NCBI GenBank assembly: GCA_947167215.1
Contig: CAMVHE010000010.1
Coordinates: forward strand, 1 to 61,228
From: an uncultured Clostridia bacterium
GTDB taxonomy: Bacteria; Bacillota; Clostridia; Christensenellales; Aristaeellaceae
Direction of reading: 5' to 3'
DNA length: 61,228 bases
Shown: in pieces, positions 54,601-61,228 of the stretch
Numbering within the stretch: the stretch's first letter is position 1
How the letters are laid out: the number at the start of each line of letters is the position of its first letter
Program-made: the position numbers and the translations under genes
The notes under the pieces: model-generated
What the model saw: the letters and a program-made list of their open reading frames with translations, nothing else
What the model was told of the DNA's origin: nothing
Databases searched by the model: none

Positions 54601-55316
54601 TAGGTCTGGGAACAGTCATCAATGCTTCTCTGGTCATACTGGGAGGCTTGCTCGGAATTCTTTTCGGGAGAAAAATCAAGAACAGTTTTAGGGAAATCAT
54701 GACCGTTGCCTGTGGGCTTTCCACGGTATTCATCGGAGCCTCTGGGGCGTTGTCAAGAATGTTCACCCTTTCCGCAGATGGCACGATTTCTGCAGGCTCC
54801 TCCATGCTCCTGATCGTATCCCTGGTGGTCGGCGGCCTTGCCGGTGAGGCTATTGACATTGAGCAAAAAACCGAACGTTTCGGTGCTTGGCTGCGTCTTA
54901 AAAGTCACAGTGAACAGGACAAGCAATTCATTGAAGGCTTCATGGATGCAAGTCTGACCATCTGCATCGGTGCAATGGCCATCATCGGACCGATGAGCGA
55001 TGCATTGTACCATGACTATTCCATTCTCATCACCAAAGGCATCCTTGACTGTATCATTGTCATGGCAATGTCAGCTTCGCTCGGCAAAGGCGCTGTTTTT
55101 TCGGTCATCCCCCTGTTTCTCTGGCAGGAAGCAATGACCCTGCTTGCAGCCTTCATCGGGCCGCTGCTGCCAGAGGGTTCCCTTGCTGCAATCTCTCTGG
55201 TAGGCAACACGCTCATATTCTGCGTCGGTCTCAATCTCATGGTTGGCACACTTCATATCCGCGTTGCCAATCTGCTGCCTTCCCTCATCATTGCCGCACT
55301 GTGGGGTGCTTTTTAA
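54597..55316 (+). CDS. DUF554 family membrane protein
   Basis: The 239-residue protein belongs to the DUF554 (YdfK-like) integral membrane family of unknown function. Recognisable parts are GTVINASLVILGGLLGILFG at the N-terminus, LVVGGLAGEAIDIEQK, the acidic block EGFMDASLTICIGAMAIIG and the last GLNLMVGT. It has about six membrane helices. The ATG at 54597 overlaps the upstream TGA (ATGA); AAGGAAG lies upstream. A strong terminator follows. Confidence 0.85.
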   Translation: MIGLGTVINASLVILGGLLGILFGRKIKNSFREIMTVACGLSTVFIGASGALSRMFTLSADGTISAGSSMLLIVSLVVGGLAGEAIDIEQKTERFGAWLRLKSHSEQDKQFIEGFMDASLTICIGAMAIIGPMSDALYHDYSILITKGILDCIIVMAMSASLGKGAVFSVIPLFLWQEAMTLLAAFIGPLLPEGSLAAISLVGNTLIFCVGLNLMVGTLHIRVANLLPSLIIAALWGAF

Positions 55317-55350
55317 GAAAGGGGCTGCTGAAGCAGCCCCTTCTTATTTT
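55317..55350 (+). terminator. Terminator after the DUF554 gene
   Basis: AAGGGGCTGC (55319-55328), loop TGAA, GCAGCCCCTT (55333-55342), then CTTATTTT. Confidence 0.9.
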
Positions 55351-55387
55351 ATGAAGCGAAATCTCCATTTCCCGGGATTTCGGACCT

Positions 55388-57178
55388 TTACTCTACGTGG
55401 TCCACCAGATCAATACTGTATTCCCGGTTCAACTTCTGACAGATAGCCACAAACTGGTCCAGAGGCAGAACCATCTTCTTATTGCCGCGTACGGTAACTG
55501 CCACCGTACGTTCAGCAGCTTCCCTGTCGCCAAGTACAACGATGTACGGATCATGATACTGATGGAAAGTCTTGATCTTTTCCTTCATATTCTTATCTGC
55601 GTAATCGACCTCAGCGCGGATGCCGGCTTTCCGCAGGGTCGCCACAACTTCCTTCGCATAATCATTATGTTCAGGGCGGATCGGGACTACGCCAACCTGA
55701 TAAGGCGTCAGCCAGAAGGGGAAAGAACCTTTGAAATGTTCTGTAATAATGCCGATAAAGCGCTCGAAAGATCCGAAAATAGCACGGTGAATCATGACCG
55801 GCGTCTTCAGGCTGCCATCCGGAGCAACATATTTGCAATCAAAATTCATCGGCAGCTGGAAATCAAGCTGGATGGTGCCCATCTGCCATTCACGTCCCAG
55901 GCAGTCCTTCATCTTGAGGTCGATCTTCGGGCCATAGAATGCGCCGTCTCCCTCATTGATTTCGTATTTTCCTGCACCATACTTGCTGTCCAGAATCTTC
56001 TTGAGATTTGCCTCTGCCTGATTCCATACTTCGATGTCACCCATAAAATCATCCGGACGGGTGGACAGCTCAGCAATATAGGAAAGACCAAAGGTTCCAT
56101 AAATCTGGCCCGCGATGTTCATGATGTCATCAATTTCTGATGCAATCTGCTCTTCCGTAACGAGAATATGAGCATCATCCTGGCGGAACTCCTGTACCCG
56201 GAACAGACCGTTAAGTTCGCCGGACTTTTCCTTCCGATGAATAACGTCCACCTGATTAAAGCGCAGCGGCAGTTCTTTATAAGAACGCAGGGAACGCTTG
56301 TATACCATGATCGCATTCGGGCAGTTCATAGGCTTTGCCGCATACGTATCTGCCGCCTCGATATCTCCGCCTTCACCGGGTACCAGGAACATATTATCCC
56401 GATAATGGCCCCAGTGACCGGAAGTCACCCACAGTTTCTTGTTGTTAATAACCGGTGCAGAGATCTCCTGATAACCATGTTCTTCATGAATACCGCGCCA
56501 GAAATCGAGCAGTGCATTGTAAAGCTTCCAGCCCCGCGGCAGCCAATAGGGCATACCAGGTGCTGTTTCATCAAACATGAACATGTCCAGCTGCGGTCCC
56601 AGTTTCTTATGATCGCGCTCCATTGCTTCCTTAACCCACTGCAGGTGTTCTTTGAGTCCCTGCTTGTCCTTGAAAGCATATACATAGATACGCGTCAGCT
56701 GATCCCGGTGTTCATCGCCACGCCAGTAGGAACCTGAAACAGATTTAATCTGGAACGCACAGTTCATAAGTTCCTGAGAGTTGCTGATGTGCGGCCCCCT
56801 GCAGAGATCCACAAAGTCTTCGCCGGTGCGGTAAATCGTGATTACTTCATCCTCCGGGAGATCTTCAATCAGCTCTTTTTTGAACTTCTGATTTGCAAAA
56901 AGCGCAAGTGCCTCATCTTTGGATACTTCCATTCTTTCCCACGGCTCTTTCCGCTTAATGATTTCATGCATCTTGTTCTCGATGGTCTTGAAATCATCAT
57001 TCGTAAGATTCCTGGGCAGGAGGAAATCATAATAAAGGCCATCTGCAATCTGAGGCCCAATGGCGTACTGTACCTTATCCGCACCAAATACCTCAATCAC
57101 GGCCTTGGCAAGGATATGCGCCAGGGAGTGCCGGTAAACGCTTTCAAAATAGGCCTGGTATTCTTCTTTGTTACTCAT
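55388..57178 (-). CDS. thrS: Threonyl-tRNA synthetase, form without the TGS domain
   Basis: The 596-residue enzyme charges tRNA-Thr. The editing domain begins almost at once with HSLAH (His17, His21), so the N-terminal TGS domain of about 60 residues present in longer forms is missing. The catalytic core has AAKPMNCPNAIM (zinc Cys), RFNQVDVIHRKEKSGELNGL (motif 2 region), VQEFRQDDAHI and the motif 3 block HRAIFGSFERFIGI. The anticodon-binding domain (VGVVPIRPEH to the end) is intact. The ATG at 57178 has AAAGG upstream; nearby ATGs are closed by stops. A T-box leader controls it. Confidence 0.95.
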   Translation of the reverse strand: MSNKEEYQAYFESVYRHSLAHILAKAVIEVFGADKVQYAIGPQIADGLYYDFLLPRNLTNDDFKTIENKMHEIIKRKEPWERMEVSKDEALALFANQKFKKELIEDLPEDEVITIYRTGEDFVDLCRGPHISNSQELMNCAFQIKSVSGSYWRGDEHRDQLTRIYVYAFKDKQGLKEHLQWVKEAMERDHKKLGPQLDMFMFDETAPGMPYWLPRGWKLYNALLDFWRGIHEEHGYQEISAPVINNKKLWVTSGHWGHYRDNMFLVPGEGGDIEAADTYAAKPMNCPNAIMVYKRSLRSYKELPLRFNQVDVIHRKEKSGELNGLFRVQEFRQDDAHILVTEEQIASEIDDIMNIAGQIYGTFGLSYIAELSTRPDDFMGDIEVWNQAEANLKKILDSKYGAGKYEINEGDGAFYGPKIDLKMKDCLGREWQMGTIQLDFQLPMNFDCKYVAPDGSLKTPVMIHRAIFGSFERFIGIITEHFKGSFPFWLTPYQVGVVPIRPEHNDYAKEVVATLRKAGIRAEVDYADKNMKEKIKTFHQYHDPYIVVLGDREAAERTVAVTVRGNKKMVLPLDQFVAICQKLNREYSIDLVDHVE

Positions 57179-57199
57179 GATTGATCATTCATCCTTTCT

Positions 57200-57443
57200 A
57201 CTTTTCCGTGCAAGGAAAAATCCCCTGCACTGCCAATTGCAATGCAAGGGACGCTAATTCACGTGGTTCCACCCTGCTTGCCGCATTTTCTGCGGCCACT
57301 TCATTTCTGATATTAACGGTATCACCGTGCCTGTTCTCAGGCCTCTCAGGGGCGGTCTTCCGAATGCAAACGCAAAATGCTTCCAGCCATGGCATTTCTC
57401 TCTGTCGTGTTCCTGCAGACGTACTCTTCCCCGTCATCAATTT
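57200..57443 (-). promoter_or_regulatory. T-box riboswitch of thrS
   Basis: The leader from about 57443 has the conserved parts in order on the minus strand: GAAGAGTA (57430-57423), an AGAGAG bulge (57403-57398), the candidate specifier ACC for threonine (57320-57318), Stem III GCCGCA-GAAAA-TGCGGC (57296-57280) and the T-box AGGGTGGAACCACG (57275-57262) with the UGGAACC bulge. A terminator (CCCTTGCATTGC with GCAGTGCAGGGG, 57250-57222, then ATTTTT) competes with the antiterminator helix AGGG/CCCT. Uncharged tRNA-Thr should keep transcription going. Confidence 0.95.
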
Positions 57444-57449
57444 AGGCGT

Positions 57450-57478
57450 ATTATAATCCGAATTCCTTTCCCTGTAAA
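57450..57478 (-). promoter_or_regulatory. Promoter of the thrS T-box transcript
   Basis: On the minus strand TTTACA (57478-57473), 17-bp spacer, TATAAT (57455-57450). Confidence 0.85.
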
Positions 57479-57520
57479 GGGGATTTTGGACATTTCCGTC
57501 TTCAGAAGGACTGCCTTTTT

Positions 57521-58438
57521 TCACAGCTGCTTTTTATCTCCGAGCCGTTCATAATAACGGAGGAAATTTAATCCCGCAATTCCTGCAACAGCCTCTTCAC
57601 TATAGCCCCTAGCCCGGAGTTCCTCAAAGATATTGGGTACCTCTGCAGGAGAAGACACCCCGACTGGTGTATGGTTGATACCGTCAAAATCACTGCCAAG
57701 TCCCACGTTTCCTGCGGCTCCCAACTGGCACATGTGATCAATATGGTCGCACAGCGTACTGACCGTTGCTTTTCCGTCCTCACTCAGAAATGCCGGGCAG
57801 AAATTGACGCCTATCCACCCCCCGCGGGAAGCCAGTTTCCTAATTTGATCATCTGTCAGGTTTCTGTAATGACCGCAGAGTGCCTTTGCACAGGAATGGG
57901 ATGCCATTGGTGGCTGACTATGATGATCAATGAGATCATAAAAGCCGGCCTCATTCAGATGACTGGTATCTGCAGCAATATGCAGTTCTGCCATCTTCCG
58001 GAGCAGTTTCCAGCCTTCTTCCTTGATTCCTGCATCGGTATCATCACATGCAGGACTGCCGATCTCATTTTCCCGATTCCATGTAAGGGCAATCATCCGG
58101 ATACCATATTCCGCAAATTCCTCCAGCCGGAGGATGCTGCCCTCGAGTACTTCGCCCCCTTCGATGCTTAGCATTGTCCTGACTTTTCCCTCTTCTGCTT
58201 CCAGAGGAGAATGCACCTGATCCCAACCCTCATGATCCCGCAGATGCCGATAGATTTCCAGCTGACGCATTCCTGTCTGATAGGGATTTTTTGCCGCCTC
58301 CCTTGTACCGGAAAACAGCGCACACGTCTGCAGACTGATGCCGCCCTTCTGCATATTATCCATGGTCACACAGGGCGTGCATTCCGGTTCAAACCCGCGC
58401 ATCCAGAGTACATCACAGTGCGTATCACAAATAATCAT
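57521..58438 (-). CDS. Membrane-dipeptidase family (peptidase M19) dipeptidase
   Basis: The 305-residue protein is a zinc dipeptidase of family M19 in the amidohydrolase clan. Zinc and catalytic blocks are in place: CDTHCD (residues 4-9), SIEGGE, ADTSHLNE, MASHSCAKALCGHYRNLTD and GLGSDFDGI. There is no signal peptide, so it is cytoplasmic and probably cleaves dipeptides from peptide uptake or peptidoglycan recycling. GAGGT lies 9 nt before the ATG. It follows the serS terminator and precedes the thrS promoter on the same strand. Confidence 0.9.
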   Translation of the reverse strand: MIICDTHCDVLWMRGFEPECTPCVTMDNMQKGGISLQTCALFSGTREAAKNPYQTGMRQLEIYRHLRDHEGWDQVHSPLEAEEGKVRTMLSIEGGEVLEGSILRLEEFAEYGIRMIALTWNRENEIGSPACDDTDAGIKEEGWKLLRKMAELHIAADTSHLNEAGFYDLIDHHSQPPMASHSCAKALCGHYRNLTDDQIRKLASRGGWIGVNFCPAFLSEDGKATVSTLCDHIDHMCQLGAAGNVGLGSDFDGINHTPVGVSSPAEVPNIFEELRARGYSEEAVAGIAGLNFLRYYERLGDKKQL

Positions 58439-58455
58439 AGGATAAATACCTCATA

Positions 58456-58479
58456 AAAAAGTCCCCGCATGCGGGGACT
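58456..58479 (-). terminator. Terminator after serS
   Basis: A palindrome AGTCCCCGCA/TGCGGGGACT (58460-58479), folding with a GCATGC tip, followed on the minus strand by six T. It lies just past the serS stop. Confidence 0.88.
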
Positions 58480-58485
58480 CTGTTA

Positions 58486-59766
58486 TTAACGAATAACGTC
58501 CTTGCCACCCATGTACATCCGAAGCGGTTCCGGAATACGAACAGATCCATCCTCGTTCAGATTGTTTTCCAAGAAAGCAATGAGCATTCTTGGGGGAGCA
58601 ACACAGGTATTATTGAGCGTATGTGCAAAATACTTGTTTCCATCCTTGGTCTTCACCCGGATACCCAGACGTCTAGCCTGTGCATCGCCGAGTGTAGAGC
58701 AGCTGCCCACCTCAAAATACTTCTTCTGGCGGGGACTCCAGGCCTCTACGTCACAGCTCTTCACCTTCAGGTCTGCAAGGTCTCCGGAACAGCATTCCAG
58801 TGTACGGACCGGAATATCCAGGGAACGGAAAAAGTCCACAGTATTCTGCCACAGCTGATTATACCACTTCATGGAATCCTCGGGCTTGCAGACAACAATC
58901 ATTTCCTGCTTTTCAAACTGATGGATCCTGTAAACGCCACGCTCTTCGATGCCATGAGCACCTACTTCCTTGCGGAAGCACGGAGAATAACTGGTAAGGC
59001 ACTGGGGCAGTTCTTCCTCCTTAAGAATGGTGTCCTTGAAACGGCCAATCATGGAATGTTCCGATGTGCCAATCAGGTAGAGATCCTCTCCTTCAATCTT
59101 GTACATCATGTTTTCCATCTCTGAAAAACTCATAACTCCATTGACCACATCACTGCGGATCATGTAAGGCGGAATAAAATAAGTAAAGCCGCGATCAATC
59201 ATAAAGTCCCGTGCATAAGTCAGGACTGCACTGTGAAGCCTTGCAATATCGCCCTTCAGATAATAAAAGCCGTTACCAGAGGTTCTTCTCGCAGAATCAA
59301 TATCAATCCCGTTGAGTTTCTCCATAATGTCCACATGATAGGGAATCTCAAAATCCGGGACAAACGGTTCGCCAAAGCGCTCATTCTCCACGTTTTCAGA
59401 ATCATCCTTGCCCACAGGAACGCTCTCGTCAATAATCTGGGGGATAACCATCATACGCTTGCGAACTTCCTCTGCGTAAGTCTCCTCCATCTTCTCGAGC
59501 TCCACGAGCTCTTCGGCGATGGCAGCTACTTTTGCTTTGGTCGCAGCAGCTTCTTCCTTCTTCCCCTGCTTCATCAGACTTCCGATTTCATTTGAAAGCA
59601 CCTTGCGCTGATTGCGCAGGCTGTCCGCCTTCTGAATCGCTTCCCTGTTCTTTTTATCGAAATCGATGATTTCGTCAACCAATGGCAGCTTGCTGTCCTG
59701 GAACTTCTTCTTAATGTTCTCTCTGACCACATCCGGTGTTTTCCGGATCAGATTAATATCAATCAT
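58486..59766 (-). CDS. serS: Seryl-tRNA synthetase
   Basis: The 426-residue enzyme charges tRNA-Ser and tRNA-Sec. It has the N-terminal long coiled coil (KADSLRNQRKVLSNEIGS, about residues 45-62) that grips the long variable arm of tRNA-Ser, then the class II core with LIGTSEHSMIG, RGVYRIHQFEKQEM and the last motif NTCVAPPRMLIAFLENN. Length is normal. The ATG at 59766 has AAGGAG upstream. Unlike thrS it has no T-box; its leader is only about 35 nt after a good promoter. Confidence 0.95.
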   Translation of the reverse strand: MIDINLIRKTPDVVRENIKKKFQDSKLPLVDEIIDFDKKNREAIQKADSLRNQRKVLSNEIGSLMKQGKKEEAAATKAKVAAIAEELVELEKMEETYAEEVRKRMMVIPQIIDESVPVGKDDSENVENERFGEPFVPDFEIPYHVDIMEKLNGIDIDSARRTSGNGFYYLKGDIARLHSAVLTYARDFMIDRGFTYFIPPYMIRSDVVNGVMSFSEMENMMYKIEGEDLYLIGTSEHSMIGRFKDTILKEEELPQCLTSYSPCFRKEVGAHGIEERGVYRIHQFEKQEMIVVCKPEDSMKWYNQLWQNTVDFFRSLDIPVRTLECCSGDLADLKVKSCDVEAWSPRQKKYFEVGSCSTLGDAQARRLGIRVKTKDGNKYFAHTLNNTCVAPPRMLIAFLENNLNEDGSVRIPEPLRMYMGGKDVIR

Positions 59767-59806
59767 AGTATTGCTCCTTCATTTTTCTCCGAGTCATGCG
59801 CCGGTC

Positions 59807-59835
59807 ATTATAGACCAAACTTCTTCTTTTGGCAA
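59807..59835 (-). promoter_or_regulatory. Promoter of serS
   Basis: On the minus strand TTGCCA (59835-59830), 17-bp spacer, TATAAT (59812-59807). Confidence 0.85.
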
Positions 59836-59975
59836 TACATAGCTGAAGATATTGCATGATTTGAACGGGATTTTTCTTCAATGTGCTTCCTTCGTTTCTC
59901 CAGCCCTTCCGTGCTGCAGCAGCCACCCTTCCTTCGCCGGCAAACACTCTCTGAAGGTCTTTTTTCTTCTTTCAA

Positions 59976-60004
59976 TTGACATATTTTCTTTTTCTCTGTA
60001 GAAT
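59976..60004 (+). promoter_or_regulatory. Promoter of the CofE-like gene
   Basis: TTGACA (59976-59981), 17-bp spacer, TAGAAT (59999-60004). It lies 31 nt before the ATG. Confidence 0.85.
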
Positions 60005-60035
60005 ACGGACATTCGTATATTTCAGGAGGCAAAAA

Positions 60036-60776
60036 ATGAGCGGATTCCGCAACAGTGAAGACAAACGCATGGAAAAAGATGGCATCACCTACTATGATCG
60101 GGGCATCATCGCAGGGAAAGACGGCCGTCGCTATCAGCGTTATGCTATACAGACCCATTTCGTTAAACCCGGAGAAGACAAAAGCGCCCTTGTTTCTCAG
60201 TATGTTCTTCCCCTGTTTCAGCCTGGTGACTGTCTGTCATTTACCGCAAAGGTCATGGGCATGTGCACCAATAATGTCCGGACTATGGAAGATACGCATC
60301 CCGGTTTCTGGGCTCGGAAGCTGGCTCCTTTTGCAGGGCACAATTCCACCGGCATCGGTATGCACCAGCCTTATAAGATGCAGCTGGTCATCGAAATCTG
60401 CGGACTGCCCCGGGTGCTTTTTGCAGCAGCAGTTTCTGCCATCACCCGTCCTTTCGGCATTCACGGTCTCTTCTACAAAATCTGCGGGCATGATGTTGCA
60501 GGCATAGACGGCTTCTACCCGGATTCTTCCTTTGAAATCTATCATACCATGGGAGTTATCAACCCGGAACACTCTCCCCAGCTGTGTGATGAAATTTTCG
60601 AATCCACCGGTGTTCCCACAGTTGTTATGGATGCTAACGATTTCGATCAGAATCAGCTTGGCAAGGGCAGCCAGTTCCCATTGACGGACGACCAGATTCA
60701 GGATGCCATGAAGGACAATCCTTCCGGCCAGGGTGATGAACTCACCCCTTTCATTCTGATCCGTCCTCTTTCCTGA
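60036..60776 (+). CDS. CofE-like (coenzyme F420-0:L-glutamate ligase family) protein
   Basis: The 246-residue protein resembles the F420-0:gamma-glutamyl ligase family, which adds glutamates to cofactor F420. Recognisable parts are RYAIQTHFVKPGED, GDCLSFTAKVMGMCTNN, and PTVVMDANDFDQNQLG. Many Clostridia that do not make F420 encode this group, so its real job may be a different glutamyl or amide ligation. The ATG at 60036 has AGGAGG 6 nt upstream; the frame extends to 59976 but through the promoter. A terminator follows at 60792. Confidence 0.7.
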   Translation: MSGFRNSEDKRMEKDGITYYDRGIIAGKDGRRYQRYAIQTHFVKPGEDKSALVSQYVLPLFQPGDCLSFTAKVMGMCTNNVRTMEDTHPGFWARKLAPFAGHNSTGIGMHQPYKMQLVIEICGLPRVLFAAAVSAITRPFGIHGLFYKICGHDVAGIDGFYPDSSFEIYHTMGVINPEHSPQLCDEIFESTGVPTVVMDANDFDQNQLGKGSQFPLTDDQIQDAMKDNPSGQGDELTPFILIRPLS

Positions 60777-60791
60777 CATTCCTGTTTACAG

Positions 60792-60817
60792 CGGAAGCTT
60801 ATGCTTCCGTTTTTTTA
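60792..60817 (+). terminator. Terminator after the CofE-like gene
   Basis: CGGAAGC (60792-60798), 4-nt loop, GCTTCCG (60803-60809), then T run. Confidence 0.88.
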
Positions 60818-61180
60818 TTGCAGTTTCTTTGAACGGAAGGGATTTCCGCCCTTCTCCGTTCCTTCTTCTTTCATCATTTTCCTCATCAAGATTCTTTTCT
60901 TCCGGACGTGCCCGTCTTCCATTTCATGCTTCTGAAATGGATTTCCTATATGTTCTGCAATATACCTCGAACAATTACATAAATGCAGAGATACTCTTTC
61001 TAAATATCAGAGAAGAAGGAGGATCTTTTCTGGCCTTCCTCAGGAAGCACCAGTTCTTTTCCTCACGCATTTTCTACACGATCCAATTCCCTGAATCAGA
61101 ACCTTTTTCCAACCGCAATGAATCCGTTTCCTTCTCTCCCCTGACAGACTTGTCTTTGCTGATTTCAACAATCAGTCGCC
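60818..61180. other. Intergenic region, nothing recognised
   Basis: A 120-codon plus-strand frame spans much of this stretch but it is low-complexity, lacks a ribosome binding site and runs into the IS-like end. No gene is called. Confidence 0.5.
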
Positions 61181-61181
61181 G

Positions 61182-61228
61182 CCACCCGTAAAACGGGTGG
61201 TTCGGTCTAGGGCTATAAGCCCTTATTG
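61182..61228. mobile_element. End of an IS200/IS605-type element
   Basis: Two perfect hairpins lie in tandem at the window edge: CCACCCG/CGGGTGG (61182-61188 with 61194-61200) and GGGCT/AGCCC (61210-61214 with 61218-61222). Paired subterminal hairpins of this shape are typical of IS200/IS605 ends. The transposase itself is outside the window. Confidence 0.5.

Noticed and set aside
55397..56140. 247-codon plus-strand frame
   Set aside because: Antisense to thrS.
59767..59975. T-box leader in front of serS
   Set aside because: No T-box sequence (UGGAACC) or terminator is present, and the promoter leaves only a short leader.
60829..61191. 120-codon frame after the CofE-like gene
   Set aside because: Ser/Phe-rich, no ribosome binding site, follows a terminator and runs into the IS-like end.
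1..61228. tRNA, rRNA or CRISPR array
   Set aside because: No cloverleaf with a T-arm and acceptor stem, no rRNA segment and no regularly spaced repeats were noticed by eye; a tool scan could still find one.

Overview
The window looks like chromosomal DNA from a low-to-mid GC Gram-positive anaerobe of the Bacillota, class Clostridia. The evidence is AGGAGG-type ribosome binding sites before most genes, several TTGACA/TATAAT-type promoters with 17-bp spacers, a T-box leader before threonyl-tRNA synthetase, an ECF sigma/zf-HC2-DUF4349 pair, and secreted bacterial SH3 (SH3b) proteins. A gut or rumen Lachnospiraceae or Christensenellales member is possible, but the family cannot be fixed from sequence alone. 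Both edges carry IS200/IS605-type hairpins, which suggests a contig that broke at repeats.

Region 1 (1-24,000) is mainly cell envelope. It starts with a broken IS200 end, then an MBOAT O-acyltransferase with an SGNH-like partner, two polytopic glycosyltransferase-type proteins, and a heterodimeric ABC exporter. A four-gene minus-strand operon (18,569 to 10,591) follows: two large membrane proteins, a 931-residue fusion of a YidC/Oxa1-like domain to a sulfatase/LtaS-like domain, and a CDP-glycerol glycerophosphotransferase-like protein. This operon is the best candidate for an undescribed surface-polymer system. After it come an SH3b protein, trmB, and a GT39-like plus SGNH-like pair.

Region 2 (24,000-41,300) is transport, carbohydrate metabolism and regulation: a MATE pump, an aquaporin, an acyltransferase-3 protein, a four-gene operon (lactonase-like propeller, double GNAT, DUF4838, DUF6259), an ECF sigma factor with a DUF4349 anti-sigma-like protein, an intergenic segment that folds like a large structured RNA with its own terminator, a PNPOx-like protein, a PutP-type symporter, a TetR regulator and a GH28 enzyme.

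Region 3 (41,346-48,826) is a compact biosynthetic unit: a MATE transporter and a six-domain NRPS (A-T-C-A-T-C). The first adenylation domain seems to lack the aspartate that holds an alpha-amino group, and the protein ends in a condensation domain with no thioesterase or reductase.

Region 4 (48,900-61,228) holds two small secreted proteins, a response regulator with a SARP-like output domain, an O-antigen-ligase-like protein, a secreted metallophosphoesterase with a DUF554 protein, thrS with its T-box, an M19 dipeptidase, serS and a CofE-like protein, ending in IS-like hairpins. No tRNA, rRNA or CRISPR array was seen. All assignments are from reading the sequence; no database search was run.
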